Part shown: positions 22,901 through 35,159 of the stretch, piece after piece
Numbering within the stretch: position 1 is the stretch's first letter
How the letters are laid out: each line of letters starts with the position of its first letter
Source of the DNA: Hypsibius dujardini
Taxonomy: Eukaryota > Tardigrada > Eutardigrada > Parachela > Hypsibiidae
Length of the DNA: 44,308 bases
NCBI GenBank assembly: GCA_001579985.1
Contig: LRSR01009386.1
Span: 1 to 44,308 of the forward strand
Direction: 5' to 3'
The notes under the pieces: generated by a model
The model's input: the letters and a program-made list of their open reading frames with translations, nothing else
Databases searched by the model: none
What the model was told of the DNA's origin: nothing
Position numbers and translations under genes: made by a program

Positions 22901-23605
22901 ACCGTCACGAATAAGATGCAATAGGTACGAAAAATATACTGTTTTGCACCAGACTGAATGATTTTTGTTGTCTGTGTGACATTAAAACGCCACATACAAA
23001 TCTAAACTTCGATCGATATCTATCCACTATACCTGTACCTTGACGGAGAGAGTTGATGAAAAAAAGGGAGAAGCAGGAGTGAGAGGAAGTGATAGAACGC
23101 CAATCATTCAACCATATTGGCAGCCAATCTGGCCAATAAGAAATATCGAGGAAATGTCCCAAAACAATTATTCCCATCCCGCCCTTTCCTTTCCCTCCCT
23201 TCCTCTTTCAGAGCGACTGAAGTTGAGAGGACGGACGTATGGCTCTCCGTGTCGATCATTCCTTGGCTGTCCCACAGTTGGCTTCATGGAGACTCTCTAT
23301 CGCCAATGAAAAGAGAAGAGCGAGAGCGATTAGACCAAAGAGCCCTAATCACTTGCCGACCAATACATTTTTATCCCTGACGACAATTCCTTCCTCCGTT
23401 CCTTCCCTTCTCTCTCTCTCTCTCTCTTTCATTCATCCTCTTTTTCTGTGGAATAACTCGCGACGGACGGCGCCGAAGCCGGGCGACTTGCGACACTCTG
23501 TCTCTCCACTTTTCTGCACACATTTTACACCTTTTTCTTCTCCCTTTTGAAAGAACATTATAATTGGCCGTTTTAACTGGAGAAGGGTTTGGAATTAACG
23601 CGAGA

Positions 23606-26507
23606 ATGTCGCGAAGCAGCCCATCGCCGTCACCGGCAGCCCTTTCCCATTCCGATTCGCCTTCGCCGCGGCAGAGTGACCCGGCTACCTCCCCAGCTCT
23701 TTCCCTACAGGTCAGAGTCTTTTTTATATAGATCAAATCTAATAAAAATAAACGTGAAAATCCCTCACTGATTTTATTGACGAAAAAAATAATTACATAA
23801 AAGTACTTTTTTTGCATTCCGAATAATAATTGTAGTTGAAAAATGTTGTCATAATGTACAACGTGTTCAAATTTTAATTATCAAATGAAAAAATAGATTT
23901 CAAAAATACTCGAAACTCCTAAGCTTAGCTTAGCTTAGCTCAACTACATTTCAACACAACTGGGCCCTGAAAGGTTTCACTGACATGAAGTAGTTTATGT
24001 GTTTCTTTAGCAAATATTTTGGGATGACCAATTGCGATCATCAACTGCAAAATGTAATACTTGAAGAGAAAGTATTAAGAGAAAATGAAATTTGTAGGTC
24101 ATTCGAGCAGAAGTGGAGGAAGAGAGTGTTGTCTGTAATATTAAAACGGAGTTGTCAACGAAAAAGCGGATGAAACGGGAGGAAAAGGTTGTTGTGGATG
24201 TGGACACGAAGGAAGAGAAAGTTGAAATTATTACTCCTGCTGGGAAAGGGAAGATGGCAGCCTTTTCCATTCAAAGTATTTTGGCGCGGCCGGAGCCGAT
24301 TCGACCGGTGCCGGAGTTGCATGCCGCAGCCGCGTTTGCCGCCTATCCGCATCTCTTACATTACTCCAATTTGGCGGCGGCATTTTTCCCGCAGCAGCAT
24401 AATAAGATTCTCGGAGCGTCGGTGCACTTTCCGCCACTCTACGGATCCTGCTGGCAGTCTACCCTTTCCCGCAATGACTCTCCAGGTACAGTGCGTCTTC
24501 TACTCACTTTCATTTTCCCTTCGACCATCACCCTTCGATAGCTATCAATCTTACCGTCTTTTCTGCGGTTCAACTTTATTTCACTGCTAAAATATGTCGC
24601 CAATGGGGATGAAGGGAGGAAATGAGTGATTTTGAAGAGACTCAATGGCTTGGGATTATCTTAGTTACCTGGGTGTTATTGAAAAGTACAGTTCGATTAA
24701 TTGGTAGAATATTAACAGGGAAGAGTTGTGCGATTAGAAAGCGTATTTTTGCATGTAGAATGTATTGATTTTCTTACCGTGGACAAAAGGGAGTTGGTTG
24801 TATCGAATTCCTCTGCTCCCCGCAAAATGAACCATACACTGGGATGAAAACTAACTACTTAACTGAGTCATAGTTCCTTAACTAATTACTTGCAGTTTTC
24901 TTTCTTCCAAAACTTGATCAAAACATCAAAAACGTCACCAGCTTTCTTTATTAAATAATTCAATGCTCGTGAAATTGTCATTCGGAAAGGGGGAGTAATT
25001 GAGTAAGATGAGTAAGGATATTAATGAGGAAAGGGTTGAAAGGGGAGAGCACAAAGTTCACATGAAAAAATATGGAAATAAGACACCGTTCTCAAGCCAG
25101 AAAGGTTTCGCCAAAAATGAAATGCGCTTTTTACCTCGGCTTGATAGAAAACCTTTCAACGAAGCCGTACTCGGGCAATCCCGCCAGACCAAACAACAAC
25201 AACAACAACGGTTGTCGAACCGACGGAGCAGGCAACATACTCCAGCAGCAAGAAAATCAGCAGCAGCAACAAAAACGGCAAGAGAAAAATGTTGCAATCA
25301 CAACAACAGCTACCTCCATGACATCCAGGCGAACCATTTCCACCACTTCCATGAATAAGAATATTAACGGGAGCCAGGATGAGGACGATGACCTTTCCTC
25401 TCCTCCACCCTCGCCTTTTTCTAACGACGGTGAGGGTGAGAGGAACCCCCACCATCATGACGACAGGGAAGGGAGTAAGTCGTTAGCACCATCCTCACCT
25501 CCTTCCGGTTGCGGCAGCAACGGTCATCGCCGGAAGAAGACCCGAACCGTCTTCTCCCGCAGTCAAGTGTTCCAGCTGGAGTCGACCTTTGACCTCAAGC
25601 GATACCTCAGCAGTGCCGATCGCGCAGCCCTCGCTGCGTCCCTTAATCTCTCAGAGCAGCAGATTAAAATATGGTTTCAGTAAGTCTCCTCTCGTCCAAC
25701 AGCAGCAGTGCAATTATTATTATTTACCTCTTTTCAGCTGCACAATTACTTGATCAACTTTCCTCTAATTCTGCTTAATGCCACAAACCATTTTCAATCT
25801 CCAATTTTTGTCTTACTATTATTAATTAATTTAACGGAAGACCCGTAGAATTATTGTAACTGATATTACCTTTAATATAAATAAAATGACAAAAGGGTAT
25901 GACCAACCGTATTTAAGAACAAAAAACGGTATTAGTAATTACACAGGAGCATAACTATTCCTAATATATATTTAAATGAAAAAAGCCCAAAAGCTATAAT
26001 AATCATTGCTCTACATTAAATGGAGTTTTGAGTGTGAGATGAGTAGATACCTCGTTGTGACCTTTATAAAAGCAATGTATTGGACATTACGCACCATTTT
26101 CGTTGGAACATGGAATTCCCTGTAAAGAGTCTTGCAGATAATTAACATGGCAAATGGCAGGGCGGCATACGGTAAATTGTCTGTTGTATGTTCTCTCCAG
26201 AAACCGACGGAACAAATGGAAACGTCAATTGTCGTCGGAGAACGACAACCACCTGATCAATGCTAGCCAGATGCATGCAGCCGCCGCCGCAGCCGCGGCA
26301 GCCGGACGCTTCGGACCCGGTCATGCCGGCTTTCCCATGTCCCTCTACTCCTTCCCTGGCAGTATGGGCGTTGTCTCCTCCGATTCCAATACTACTGCCA
26401 CCGGGGCTGCTGGAACCAACAACAACAACAACGCTGGCAACAACGCCCAAGCCATGGCTAATTTATTCTGTCAAGGTCCCATGCATCCCTTGTTTCCCTT
26501 TAGATAA
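23606..26507 (+). CDS. HMX: HMX (NKX5)-family homeobox transcription factor
   Basis: HMX proteins are NK-related homeodomain factors of sensory organs and nervous system. Four exons: 23606-23710, 24098-24485, 25148-25679, 26201-26507 (TAA); 443 residues. An EH1-like repression motif, FSIQSIL, is at about 91-97. Asn- and Gln-rich stretches and an acidic/Ser-Pro region precede the homeodomain at about 293-352, whose sequence [20 protein letters not shown] and [14 protein letters not shown] is diagnostic of HMX. Position 50 of the homeodomain is Gln. The intron falls inside recognition helix 3 ([13 protein letters not shown]), where CA from exon 3 joins A from exon 4. The C-terminus is Ala/Asn-rich and lacks the RVPILYH-like end of vertebrate HMX. 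The exon 3 start (acceptor GATAG at 25147) was chosen because it alone gave the right phase; this is the weakest boundary. AATAAA at 26730-26735 could end the transcript. Confidence 0.9.
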
Positions 26508-26729
26508 CCAACTCTTGCCTCTTCAATTCTTCTTCTTGCATCGCTCTCCAAGTTTACAAATAATATTGCACTCATTCAGTTTGGTTTTTGAGTATTTTCA
26601 GAGTTTCCTCTTTACGTCGGTCTCTCTTCTTCCTGTGATTGTCCCATTAAAATTAAAACTACCGAGCATACATTTTAGTCAGTATTAATCCGACCCTGCA
26701 AGAACACTCATTAAATGTTATTTAACATT

Positions 26730-26735
26730 AATAAA
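26730..26735 (+). terminator. Candidate HMX polyadenylation signal
   Basis: AATAAA about 220 nt after the HMX stop; another lies at about 26759-26764. Confidence 0.45.
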
Positions 26736-28989
26736 ATGGAGCGGAAAATGGCCTCATGTAAATAAAAATAACTTTCGTTGAAAATCACATTTTTAATAAG
26801 TTGTTTAAAGATGTATTTATTATTATGGAAATTATAAGCTAGTTTCTTAAGCTAGTTCTACTAACGAGACTGATCATATTTTGTGGGATAAATGTTTTGC
26901 ACTGTTTAAAGTAAGTTGAAGTTTCATTATTTAAGCAACAGTAGATAGGATGGTCGGAAGTGAAGAATGAAATGAAGTTAAGGAGGATGGTTGCGGCTAT
27001 CAATATTAATTAAGTCAAGTAATGGATCGGGACTGTTGGGATTGGAATAATGTGGGGAGGGGAGACATAGATTGAGCGGTATGTATCCCGGATCGGGCGC
27101 TTTCTTTCTCCTGCGAAATGGGACTCTCCAATGGGTAATTCCCCAGTGTCACTGTCGCCGGAATTGACGTTTCATCGACGTGAAAATAAGGGTCGCGATG
27201 CATGATCAGGCAGTCGGAACTGCCACTCCAATTATACAGCGTCTGTATATTCAAATCAAACCACAGACAATGCTATATATATAATAATAATGCACCGCGC
27301 CATATTGCGCTAGTTTATGAAGAATGCCCATTTTGGTGTTTCTCTGTATGGCGTACATAATTTGCGTGTCCGAGTACTGGCCTGCATGCTCGACAGTCTT
27401 TCCAACTCCGAAGAGCGGCCCGCTGTCTCGATGCGTGTCTATGCCTGCCTCTGTGTTTATGTCTGTGTCTGTGTTTCTGTGTCATGCCTGTGTCGGAGTC
27501 TTAATTGAATTTGTGTCTATCATTAGGCATGTCTGTCTTCGGTCTTTAGGATTTTGTCTGTGTCTGCAAATGATTTTGTGAGTGTGACAGTGACCGCCCT
27601 TCTCCTTACCTTCAGTGTAGTCGTATCATCCACCATCGCGCATCTTGGGCTGTTGACCTTTCATGCATGTGCTTACTGCGCAGCGGTGATCATGGAGTCA
27701 CGGCACTTACTTACTTACTTACAGGCAGGCAACCCCTTAAGAGGGCAATATTCGTGAAAGCGATCGGAGGAGGTTCGCCCTCAATCATCGTCACCCAGCC
27801 TCAAAAAGCGGGCTCATTGCAATTTGACGACCTGGCCGCGGGAAATCGGAGAGGTTGTTGGTGAAATGGCCTCCGTTCTCATCTCCATCAAGCCCTCGAA
27901 ATAGGAGAGCTATTGAGAGAGCGTCCCCTCTTCTCTCTTCCTCAAACGGAAATCCTCCCGATCCCAAAACGGCGAGCCGAAGATGGTGAACGTTGTCTGT
28001 CTGAACCCTCCTTCTGCCTTCGGGCCTTGTGATTGAGTGCAAATTAAAAAGCTGATGAAGCTTCGCGAGAGGGAAAAGAGATCTCTCTCTCTCTCTGTAG
28101 TTAAATGGGTGCCTTAAGGGCTTGACAGTCACTATGGCCATTTACTCTTATTAGCAAAACCATCTTCTCATTACTCCTACTCAATTGATCCCGGAGCCAT
28201 GTAATTCATTTCCTCCTCCTCCCTTTTGGTAAAGCCCAGTGACAAATACAGATTAATTTTCACTTTTACTCCCGCCATTCCTCTTTCCTTCCCTTGACCG
28301 AACGACCGAACGACCGACCCGGGAACGGAGAGAGGTCCCCCGGTGATGGTTAGATTATCAAGTTACGCGTACAGGCGTACTTCGGATAGAGAGCATTTTA
28401 TGAAGAGAACGGAAGCTGATGGCCTGCGGTTTTCCCGTAAACTGACGTGATTTGCCGCGCGGCTTTCAATGCGACTAAATAGTCCAGCCTGAAAGAGGAG
28501 CTGCTAAGTACCCAATCACGCTTTTAATGTCAAGTCACTCGCTCGCCCTCTCTCCTCCGCCGGGAATCGCAACGATCACCTCCCCTTCATTTTCCGTACG
28601 AGGCCAAACCGGGGAGCTCTAGGGCCAAGCAGTTTCCGATTTAAGGCTTTTTATCTTACTTTATCTGTCAGGCAAATCAACCGGCCCTGCTAATTGCGCC
28701 CATCGACTTAGCGGGTTAGCTCGTGACGAGCTTCAGATGAATTGCCTTTTAAAGACTCATTGCCTCAAGCTAAATATCCTTAAATGTAGCAGCGTATATG
28801 CCCCTTTTTCCAACGAGGCAATTGAAGGTAGTCATGCAGTTGACCTTTTGACCGGTTCTTGCGTTTCATTCTCTTTTCATCCCTTCTTCCTTGTCTGTAT
28901 GTCTGCCAAAGATTTGCCAAATGGAGTAAATCTGTCTGCCTGTCTTGACTATCTTCATTGTTTCATTGCCTGTCTGTCTGTCTTTCTAT

Positions 28990-29033
<44 letters not shown>
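28990..29033 (+). repeat. CCTG tetranucleotide array
   Basis: About nine to ten nearly perfect CCTG units, preceded by CTGT units at 28969-28988; a pure, probably unstable microsatellite. Confidence 0.85.
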
Positions 29034-31036
29034 ATGTCAACCTCTGTAATGGCATTTACCTGAAAACGTCTAGGATGATATTTCTTTCAAATTTCAAGGT
29101 TTATTGACCTTATCATGATTGGACTAGATGAAAAAGAGAGGATTTACTTTGGCGAAGTATTGTTGAATGAATTAGTAAAGCGGAAACGGTTGGGCGCGAC
29201 CGAGCGAGGAGGAACCGCGCGCAGGGACTGATATGATTAGAAGTGGCAAGCGTGGCCGGTTTGTTTGAAATACTCATTACGGGACAATGAAAGTCACTGA
29301 GGATTACACGGACACACACTCGGGAGGGATCGGATTTTATATGTTTGCATAAGCCGAAAAACGGTCTGGACACACGCACATATGATGTAGATGTATATAC
29401 TCACTTTCTATATAGTCGTCAAATAATGGCATACAAAACATCATTGGAGGAGCTGTGTAGAGCGAGAGCGCACGCCACGCCATGGCAAACTAATTTTCCG
29501 CTCTATGATTTCATCTTGATAAGTAGTCCGAGCATGGCTCTCTATGTAGCGTTATTAATGGGGAACGAGGAACAGCAGGGATTGCGCTTTCATTGGCCAT
29601 TCATTTCCACCCAGAGAGAGAGAGAGGAGAGAGAGGAGACACTCATCCCATGATCCCTTGCGATGTCGGCCGTGCGCGTTAGGCGTCACGCAAATAAATA
29701 CACATCTCCCCCATCTCCTTCACACGCTATCCAATTCAGATTGATCTCTCTCCCTCTTCCTTTCTTTTTTCATACGGAAAGAGGTTTATATCCTCAAAAG
29801 GTCGCTTTTTTCGATTGGACGCAATTCTCCTGCGGATTAATTTAGGGGGATTCACACAAAAGCTCTTTAAATATGCAATCCGTGCAATAATCTTTATAAC
29901 TAATCGGGAAAAAAAGTCTAACCTTTTAACTGCGCGGACATTTTTAACGGAGATATAGGCACTTTTTGAGATTTCGCAACGAAGCAATGGTTTTCGCTTG
30001 AGCGATAATTACGAGTCTTTCTCTCTCTCTCTCTTTTGTATTATTGCTGAAAGTCCACAATGTCTCCAGAGAGGGAGATGACGTGTGTGTGTTTGAGAAG
30101 GATATAGGCGTTTATATTTGTTGTCGGGAGGAGGAGGGAAATGTCGCACGGGATTAGCTGGAGAATTGGCCTATACTGCTGGGCGCAATCAACCAAAAAA
30201 GGGGGGCGCCGGCAATGCTCAGCGGTATAAACACGATAAAATACCTCCGACTGTGTGAGTAGCCGAATTGTGCAGAAGAGGATGGGATGGACGTTGGCTA
30301 TAGCGTCAAAAAGGTGTCGGCACAGAATGTCTAGACAACCAGCGGGAGACCCTTCTTCCCACGCACAATGACTTGTCTGTCAAACTTCGATTTGAACGTA
30401 TGAGGAATCTCCTCACAACTGTCGGGAGAGAGGAATGAACATTCGGTTTCAGCTGATGGCATTCCCACTAGGATGGCGTAGTAACATTTTGAATTAAATC
30501 TGGAGACAACTTGGGAAGTAGTGGTTACATCCAACAATATCTCAACGAACCCCGACATCCTCCAATGGCTAATTGTTTCTCGCCAAACGAAATATATTTC
30601 ACTGAGCCTGGGCCGCTGGTCAGTCACTCCAGCAGCACACTATGCGCAAAAGAAAGTGTACATACCTACCTCGCCTAAACTGCTCCTATTCGGGCAAATG
30701 ACCGTTTATATCATCTCAAGTTTGTAATTGTGTCTTGATTATAACAAAGACCAACAGCCTCAGACCAGAATGGTCGGTAATAAGGCTGGTCATGGGCATA
30801 TAAGTGACCCAACAGGGTTACAAATAGGTTGGAAATATATAACTTTATGAGTGTGAGCGGGGGCTAACAGGCGCTAAACTTCAATTCGTACACATATCCC
30901 TGCAGCAAACACAATCGCGAATGTCTAGAGCATGCAATTAAGAATATATACAAGGACGGTGAAGATAATTATTATATACAGCATATTCGTATTTGCAAAT
31001 GCTGAACTTGAAAAATGGGTCGGGGGAGGGTCTCTT

Positions 31037-31577
31037 TCAGACAGTGCACCAGCAGTTGGTGCCGGTGCAGTGGCCGCCCTTGAATTTCTCCGGCTTGCCG
31101 GGGACGTTCTGGTCCTTACAGCATTCACGGCAGCTGTTCCCGCCCGGCAGTCCACACTTCCCGCAGCACTTATCCAGGTCGTTGCACATGTTGTGGTCCG
31201 CCATCTACGCTCAGCAAAGCAACAAAAAAAGCAAGAGAAATCATCCATCTAGGCAGATTTGATGTGGTGCTGAGGCTACTCAAGACAATGCCTATTACAT
31301 TATCATATCCAATTCAATCGACATTATCAATTATTTCCACGCTAATATCATTTAAAGGGGGAGGATAAAAGTTAGTCTCCAGCGGAAGCAACGATTTATA
31401 TGTAAATTCAATTTAATTAGTTTGAAAGAAAGCCCAATGATGGAGAATTTCTTCAGCAAAATGGGAATGCAATCAAAAGCAACAGAAAATACTTGAGATC
31501 AACCAAACGATCAAAGGACTTACGATCATTTGGGCAGCTACGACGAGGACGAGGAGAGCAAAGAAAATAGCCTTCAT
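31037..31577 (-). CDS. Secreted 10-cysteine peptide with CS-alpha-beta (defensin-like) spacing
   Basis: Two exons, 31524-31577 and 31037-31204 (TGA), joined in phase 0; 73 residues. Exon 1 encodes almost exactly a signal peptide (MKAIFFALLVLVVAAQ). The mature part has ten cysteines: C25, C31, C32, C35, C43, C46, C47, C64, C69, C71. It contains the CxxxC (C43/C47), GxC (GGHC64) and CxC (C69-Trp-C71) elements that define cysteine-stabilised alpha-beta peptides, such as invertebrate defensins and drosomycin. Loops are Gly- and Lys-rich (GLPGGNSC, PGKPEKFKGGHC). Four cysteines beyond the basic six allow extra disulfides. Splice sites are ATC|GTAAGT and GCGTAG|ATG. A TATAAAA box lies about 105 bp upstream. 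I do not recognise the specific family. An antimicrobial or other secreted role is inference; another cysteine-knot fold remains possible. Confidence 0.78.
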
Positions 31578-32860
31578 TTTGAGTGTATACAACTCTTACT
31601 AATAGATTTCGAGAAGAAAAAGAATTTTACGACGAATTGATAGGGAAAATGAATTGTTACACTGCCTAAGTTGGCCTCGGTTTTTATAGTCTTTCTTGTA
31701 GCGGTGGCGGAAAAAGCCACATGCGCACAGATGTTGTTTTGAAAGAACAAATCAAAACAATTACAGCACACGCAAGTGGAGCAATAAAGCAGGGAGGTAA
31801 AGTATCTAACAAAGCAGGCCAGTCGGCGCGAAAAAAAGCCTTTAATTTTGCATGAGGAAAATATGGTTTTTATTGTAAGAACACGTACTCGCTGAGTACG
31901 AGGTAAACTGCCCATGCTAAGCAAATTCGGAAATGGTATAAATGCCGCGTTCACACACTTTTCTTTTCTTGTTTGTCCATCTTTTGGGTTCGAAAAATCA
32001 ACAATAAATCGAACAAACGTGTAACAATAATTTGACACAAACAAAATTAAAAAGACAATGTTACAAAATGGAAAACGAAAAAGAAACCTTGTGGCCATTT
32101 TGATTGATATACGTGACGATCTTGCCGTGTTTGCCCTGTCGTGCGCAGCATTTATGCCAAATCAAAACTCGCACAACATTGGCAGTTTTACCTCACATAA
32201 ATGCTTCAATAATGAAAGGACAAAACTCTTGCCGTAGTCTGTCGCTAGCGATCGGACGGCATGAGCCGGTGGAGGCACTCTGTTAGGTCATGATACAGTA
32301 TCGTAAAATGGTCCAGCATACACTAACAGAAGGCTCCTGCGGTGACTGAGGAATTACCCGCGCATTTCTCACTCACGCACCCACGTACTATAGAGTACAT
32401 TTGTATGCTGTAGGTATATACTGTTGACCCGGTGGAACGCGTATCAAATATGAAGAAAAGTTGTGGTAACATGTTGAAGAAACGCAATTATTGGACGGTT
32501 GGAAAAAGCTCACTATAGATGACGCTGACTATGCAGTAACTCATCGTTTTTCATTAACATACGACAAAGCGCCCCTGCCGCCCGGTGGCCCATTCCAGGG
32601 TACGGAAATTCAAGTGCCCATTCCAGGGCCCTTCCCTCATACTTGCCTCTTTTTCAAACTTTCATTAATAAGGGCACAATTTTCGCGATACCGAATAAGC
32701 TCCGTAGTACGGATAGAGCCGTCGACCCCCCTCCTTCCCCACCCCACACGAGTAACCAAAGTACAAGTATGAGTGTTTAAACTGATTCTTTCACTACTCT
32801 AAAGAATATCAATCGTCAGTGAAAGAGGATTGATTAGTTTTGCTATCCAGAGGTTCGTTT
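31578..32860. other. Upstream region of the cysteine-rich peptide gene, no other gene seen
   Basis: It contains the TATA box and A/T-rich sequence. The 174-codon minus frame 31574-32098 overlaps the promoter and first exon in another frame, has no domain and is Phe/Cys/Ser-rich as expected of T-rich DNA; it is not called. Confidence 0.55.
31682..31688 (-). promoter_or_regulatory. TATA box of the cysteine-rich peptide gene
   Basis: TATAAAA on the minus strand about 105 bp upstream of the start codon at 31577, leaving room for a 5' UTR of roughly 70-80 nt. Confidence 0.6.
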
Positions 32861-32861
32861 A

Positions 32862-33147
32862 GGGTCCTTACAAGTCGGAAGTAGTACCCCTTATGGTAGG
32901 ACCAGGAGGTCGGGCAAAAGAGCAAATGCCCTTTTTTCATGCTTGAAAAAAAAAATCGGTCTACAATTTCAGATCATTTTGAAAGTTGTGCGAGTCTCGG
33001 GGTCTCATTTCCGAGGCCCCTTTGGGTGGACTTCATAACATTAAAAAAATTCAATTTTGGTTCAAATTCTGGGTTTGTTGGGGTCCAGTTTAAGCTCCCC
33101 CTCCCAGCCCCACCAGGAAGGGTCCTGGTTCCGACCTGTAAGCACCC
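32862..33147. mobile_element. Palindromic miniature element, copy 1 (TA flanks)
   Basis: The ends are inverted repeats: left GGGTCCTTACAAGTCGGAA, right (read inward) GGGTGCTTACAGGTCGGAA. The copy is flanked by TA on both sides (32860-32861 and 33148-33149), as for TA-targeting Tc1/mariner-type elements. The arms remain partly complementary towards the centre, so a transcript would fold into a long imperfect hairpin. No coding capacity. It is related to the copy at 37237-37680. Confidence 0.78.
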
Positions 33148-34240
33148 TATACGATGTTGTGTTGTTAGCCATTGACGGCTGACTTGTAATGCTGAAGAGT
33201 CCTGGTTAATCTCATTGGGATATAAGGGCCAGTTTTGTCGTTGTCGTACCATACCTACACGGCAATCGTTTGACCAATGAAGGAGCATCAATTACACGAT
33301 ATATATTGTTATGTCACGCGGCGAGGTCATGGGAGTGGTCACAATGAGACACCCACATCATCAAGCCCCCTCCCCCCACGTCGCCACGGGGTCCACCTCC
33401 ATTGTTGTACAGTCAGATAGCCTTCCCCCGCTATCAGACATATGAATTGTGTGTTCGGATACGTTGAAATATGAAGTATAACGTGGACCACGGCGGAAGC
33501 GGCTTATTATTACCCCCACATGGGATGGATACGGTGGGAGAAAGCAATGGCAACTAATTGAGAGTGTTAGTTAGTCTTGCTAAAGCACACACCATGCCAA
33601 TATCGGTGCCGCAGTGCAAACCAGCGAGGATCGAATGATGAGAGGGAGGCTAGGGGGGAGTGATATCCCGTGGCGCGAAGCCGTACTGTGCTTGTTTCTT
33701 TTATCTGTCCTAATCGCCCACAATTACCAGATAATTAGTCGGTTCGCCCGCGGACACGATCCAGGAGGAGAGAATTGTTATCAGCGTCCGCTACGGTGGA
33801 CGATTAGTCAAGCAGCTTACGCGGTGTTACGAATATGCCGGTCGAGAGGTCGCTGTTATTGCACCCGGCATAAAAGGTGTCCGGAACAGTACAAAGAAGT
33901 GGTTATGCTTACACACTATCGAAAGACCCCCCCCCGCCCCAGGACACAGCTGTTTATTTATTTTGATTGTTATTGTTTGACTTGAAGCAGACAAACCTTT
34001 GCGGGATATACTGTAATATGAAGGGAGTACAAAACTCTAGCTAGCTGTATACTCCACAGAAAAGTAGCCCCACGACATTTAAAGTTTTTCAGAGAGAATG
34101 ACATTTTTTTATTCGGAGATTGATATGACTGACATTTCAGTTGTTGTGTGCCCCACCAAACTACCGTTCGATATGGTTCGGACCTTATGCGGGCACTGCT
34201 GATACAGAGCGACGGAACTGCCTAGAAAATAGACGCCTGG
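33148..34240. other. Sequence between mobile elements, no gene seen
   Basis: The plus-strand frame 33614-33985 has no recognisable domain and ends in a poly-C stretch (33928-33937). Nothing else is supported. Confidence 0.5.
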
Positions 34241-34994
34241 TAGGGATGGGAAACGGCTTAGCCGACTTGCTCTCGGCTCGGCTCAAACCCAAACCGGCTA
34301 AAGCTGACTCATTTTTTACAGCTGGACAGCCAAGCCGTCAGCTCGAGCCGCGGCTCGGATTCTTAGAGGAAAAAAACTCGATCAGTACTAAAAATGTGAA
34401 CAAGTTTGTCGCAATAATTGAGAATGTACAGCGCAAATGAGAGTTGAAGCGACAAAGTTAATTGTTGACAGAACAAAATAAGAGTAAACAGAAAAGTTTA
34501 ATGAACACAACTAGTTGACAAGTTTTGTGTTCCTTTTTATTGACTGAAAGACAGCATGACTCCATTACTAAAATGTTTACTGTTAAAAACATTATTACAG
34601 CGCTCTGTGCAATTATCACTACAGATAGTACTTTTCTATGTTGAAAGGGAAGCAGAGAACAAATTTCTTTTCTTTTTCAGATTCAAGAAAGGGGTCGAGC
34701 AGCGTCTTAGGAGGGTTTAAAACATAAATACGTGTATTCAGTACATAATCGAGCAAACCATAGACTGAACCGTAAAAGGGCTACTAGTCAACCGAAATAA
34801 TCAATTGCTTATTCGATTTGTTTAGGGAAGTTGGGCGAAACCATCCCTAGCCGACTAAGCCGCGGCTAAAGCGGCTCGGCGCAAAACTCAAGCCGGCCAG
34901 AGCCGGTTCATTTTTAGCGGCTCGAAGCATAAGCCGGCTTGAAACGGCTCGGCTCAAAGTCGCAGCCTTAGCCGATAGGCCGTTGCCATCCCTA
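34241..34994. mobile_element. hAT-like non-autonomous element (754 bp)
   Basis: The outer ends are inverted repeats beginning TAGGGATGG, typical of the hAT superfamily. Both terminal 120-150 bp are packed with GGCTCGG/CCGAGCC and AGCCGGCTT words in inverted orientation, while the middle is AT-rich and non-coding. The direct repeat ATAGACG flanks it (34229-34235 and 34995-35001), matching a 7-8 bp target-site duplication; on the left five bases (CCTGG) separate it from the terminal repeat. No transposase is present, so mobilisation would need one in trans. Confidence 0.75.
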
Positions 34995-35159
34995 ATAGAC
35001 GGTCTAAATGTGTGTTTTTTTATGGAGTGATACGACAGACGCAGACAAATTGGCACCGGCTGATGTCCTGGTATATATATCTCACCCCAAGAATAGGGAT
35101 TGATGGTTAAGGGATCGAATCAATATGAACGTACCTTAGATAAATGAACCCACGACTGA

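Larger units (their letters stand above)
21065..23605. other. Spacer between Kunitz and HMX genes (divergent)
   Basis: These 2.5 kb hold the 5' flanks of two divergent genes. There are CAGG/CAGA tracts at 21838-22004 and 22746-22900 and a TC-rich run at 23410-23430. The frames on both strands (for example minus 21451-21687 and 22365-22652) have no domain and no splice support; I see no further gene. Confidence 0.6.
26508..31036. other. Gene-poor region downstream of HMX
   Basis: These 4.5 kb have no recognisable gene. They contain HMX 3' UTR, mixed AT-rich and GA/TC-rich blocks (TC runs near 28081-28097 and 30019-30034), a CTTA microsatellite (27706-27722), a CCTG array (28990-29033) and unremarkable frames. 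The minus frame 30331-30627 (98 codons) is the longest clean one but has no domain. Such regions next to developmental homeobox genes often hold enhancers; nothing here proves it. Confidence 0.55.

Noticed and set aside
30932-31252. Plus-strand 106-codon frame over the cysteine-rich peptide exon
   Set aside because: Antisense shadow of the secreted peptide exon; the minus-strand reading has signal peptide, splice sites and cysteine motif.
31574-32098. 174-codon minus-strand frame upstream of the cysteine-rich peptide gene
   Set aside because: It runs through the TATA box and into the first exon in another frame, and its Phe/Cys-rich composition reflects T-rich DNA.
33614-33985. 123-codon plus-strand frame
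   Set aside because: No domain and it ends in a poly-C stretch; typical of chance frames at this base composition.
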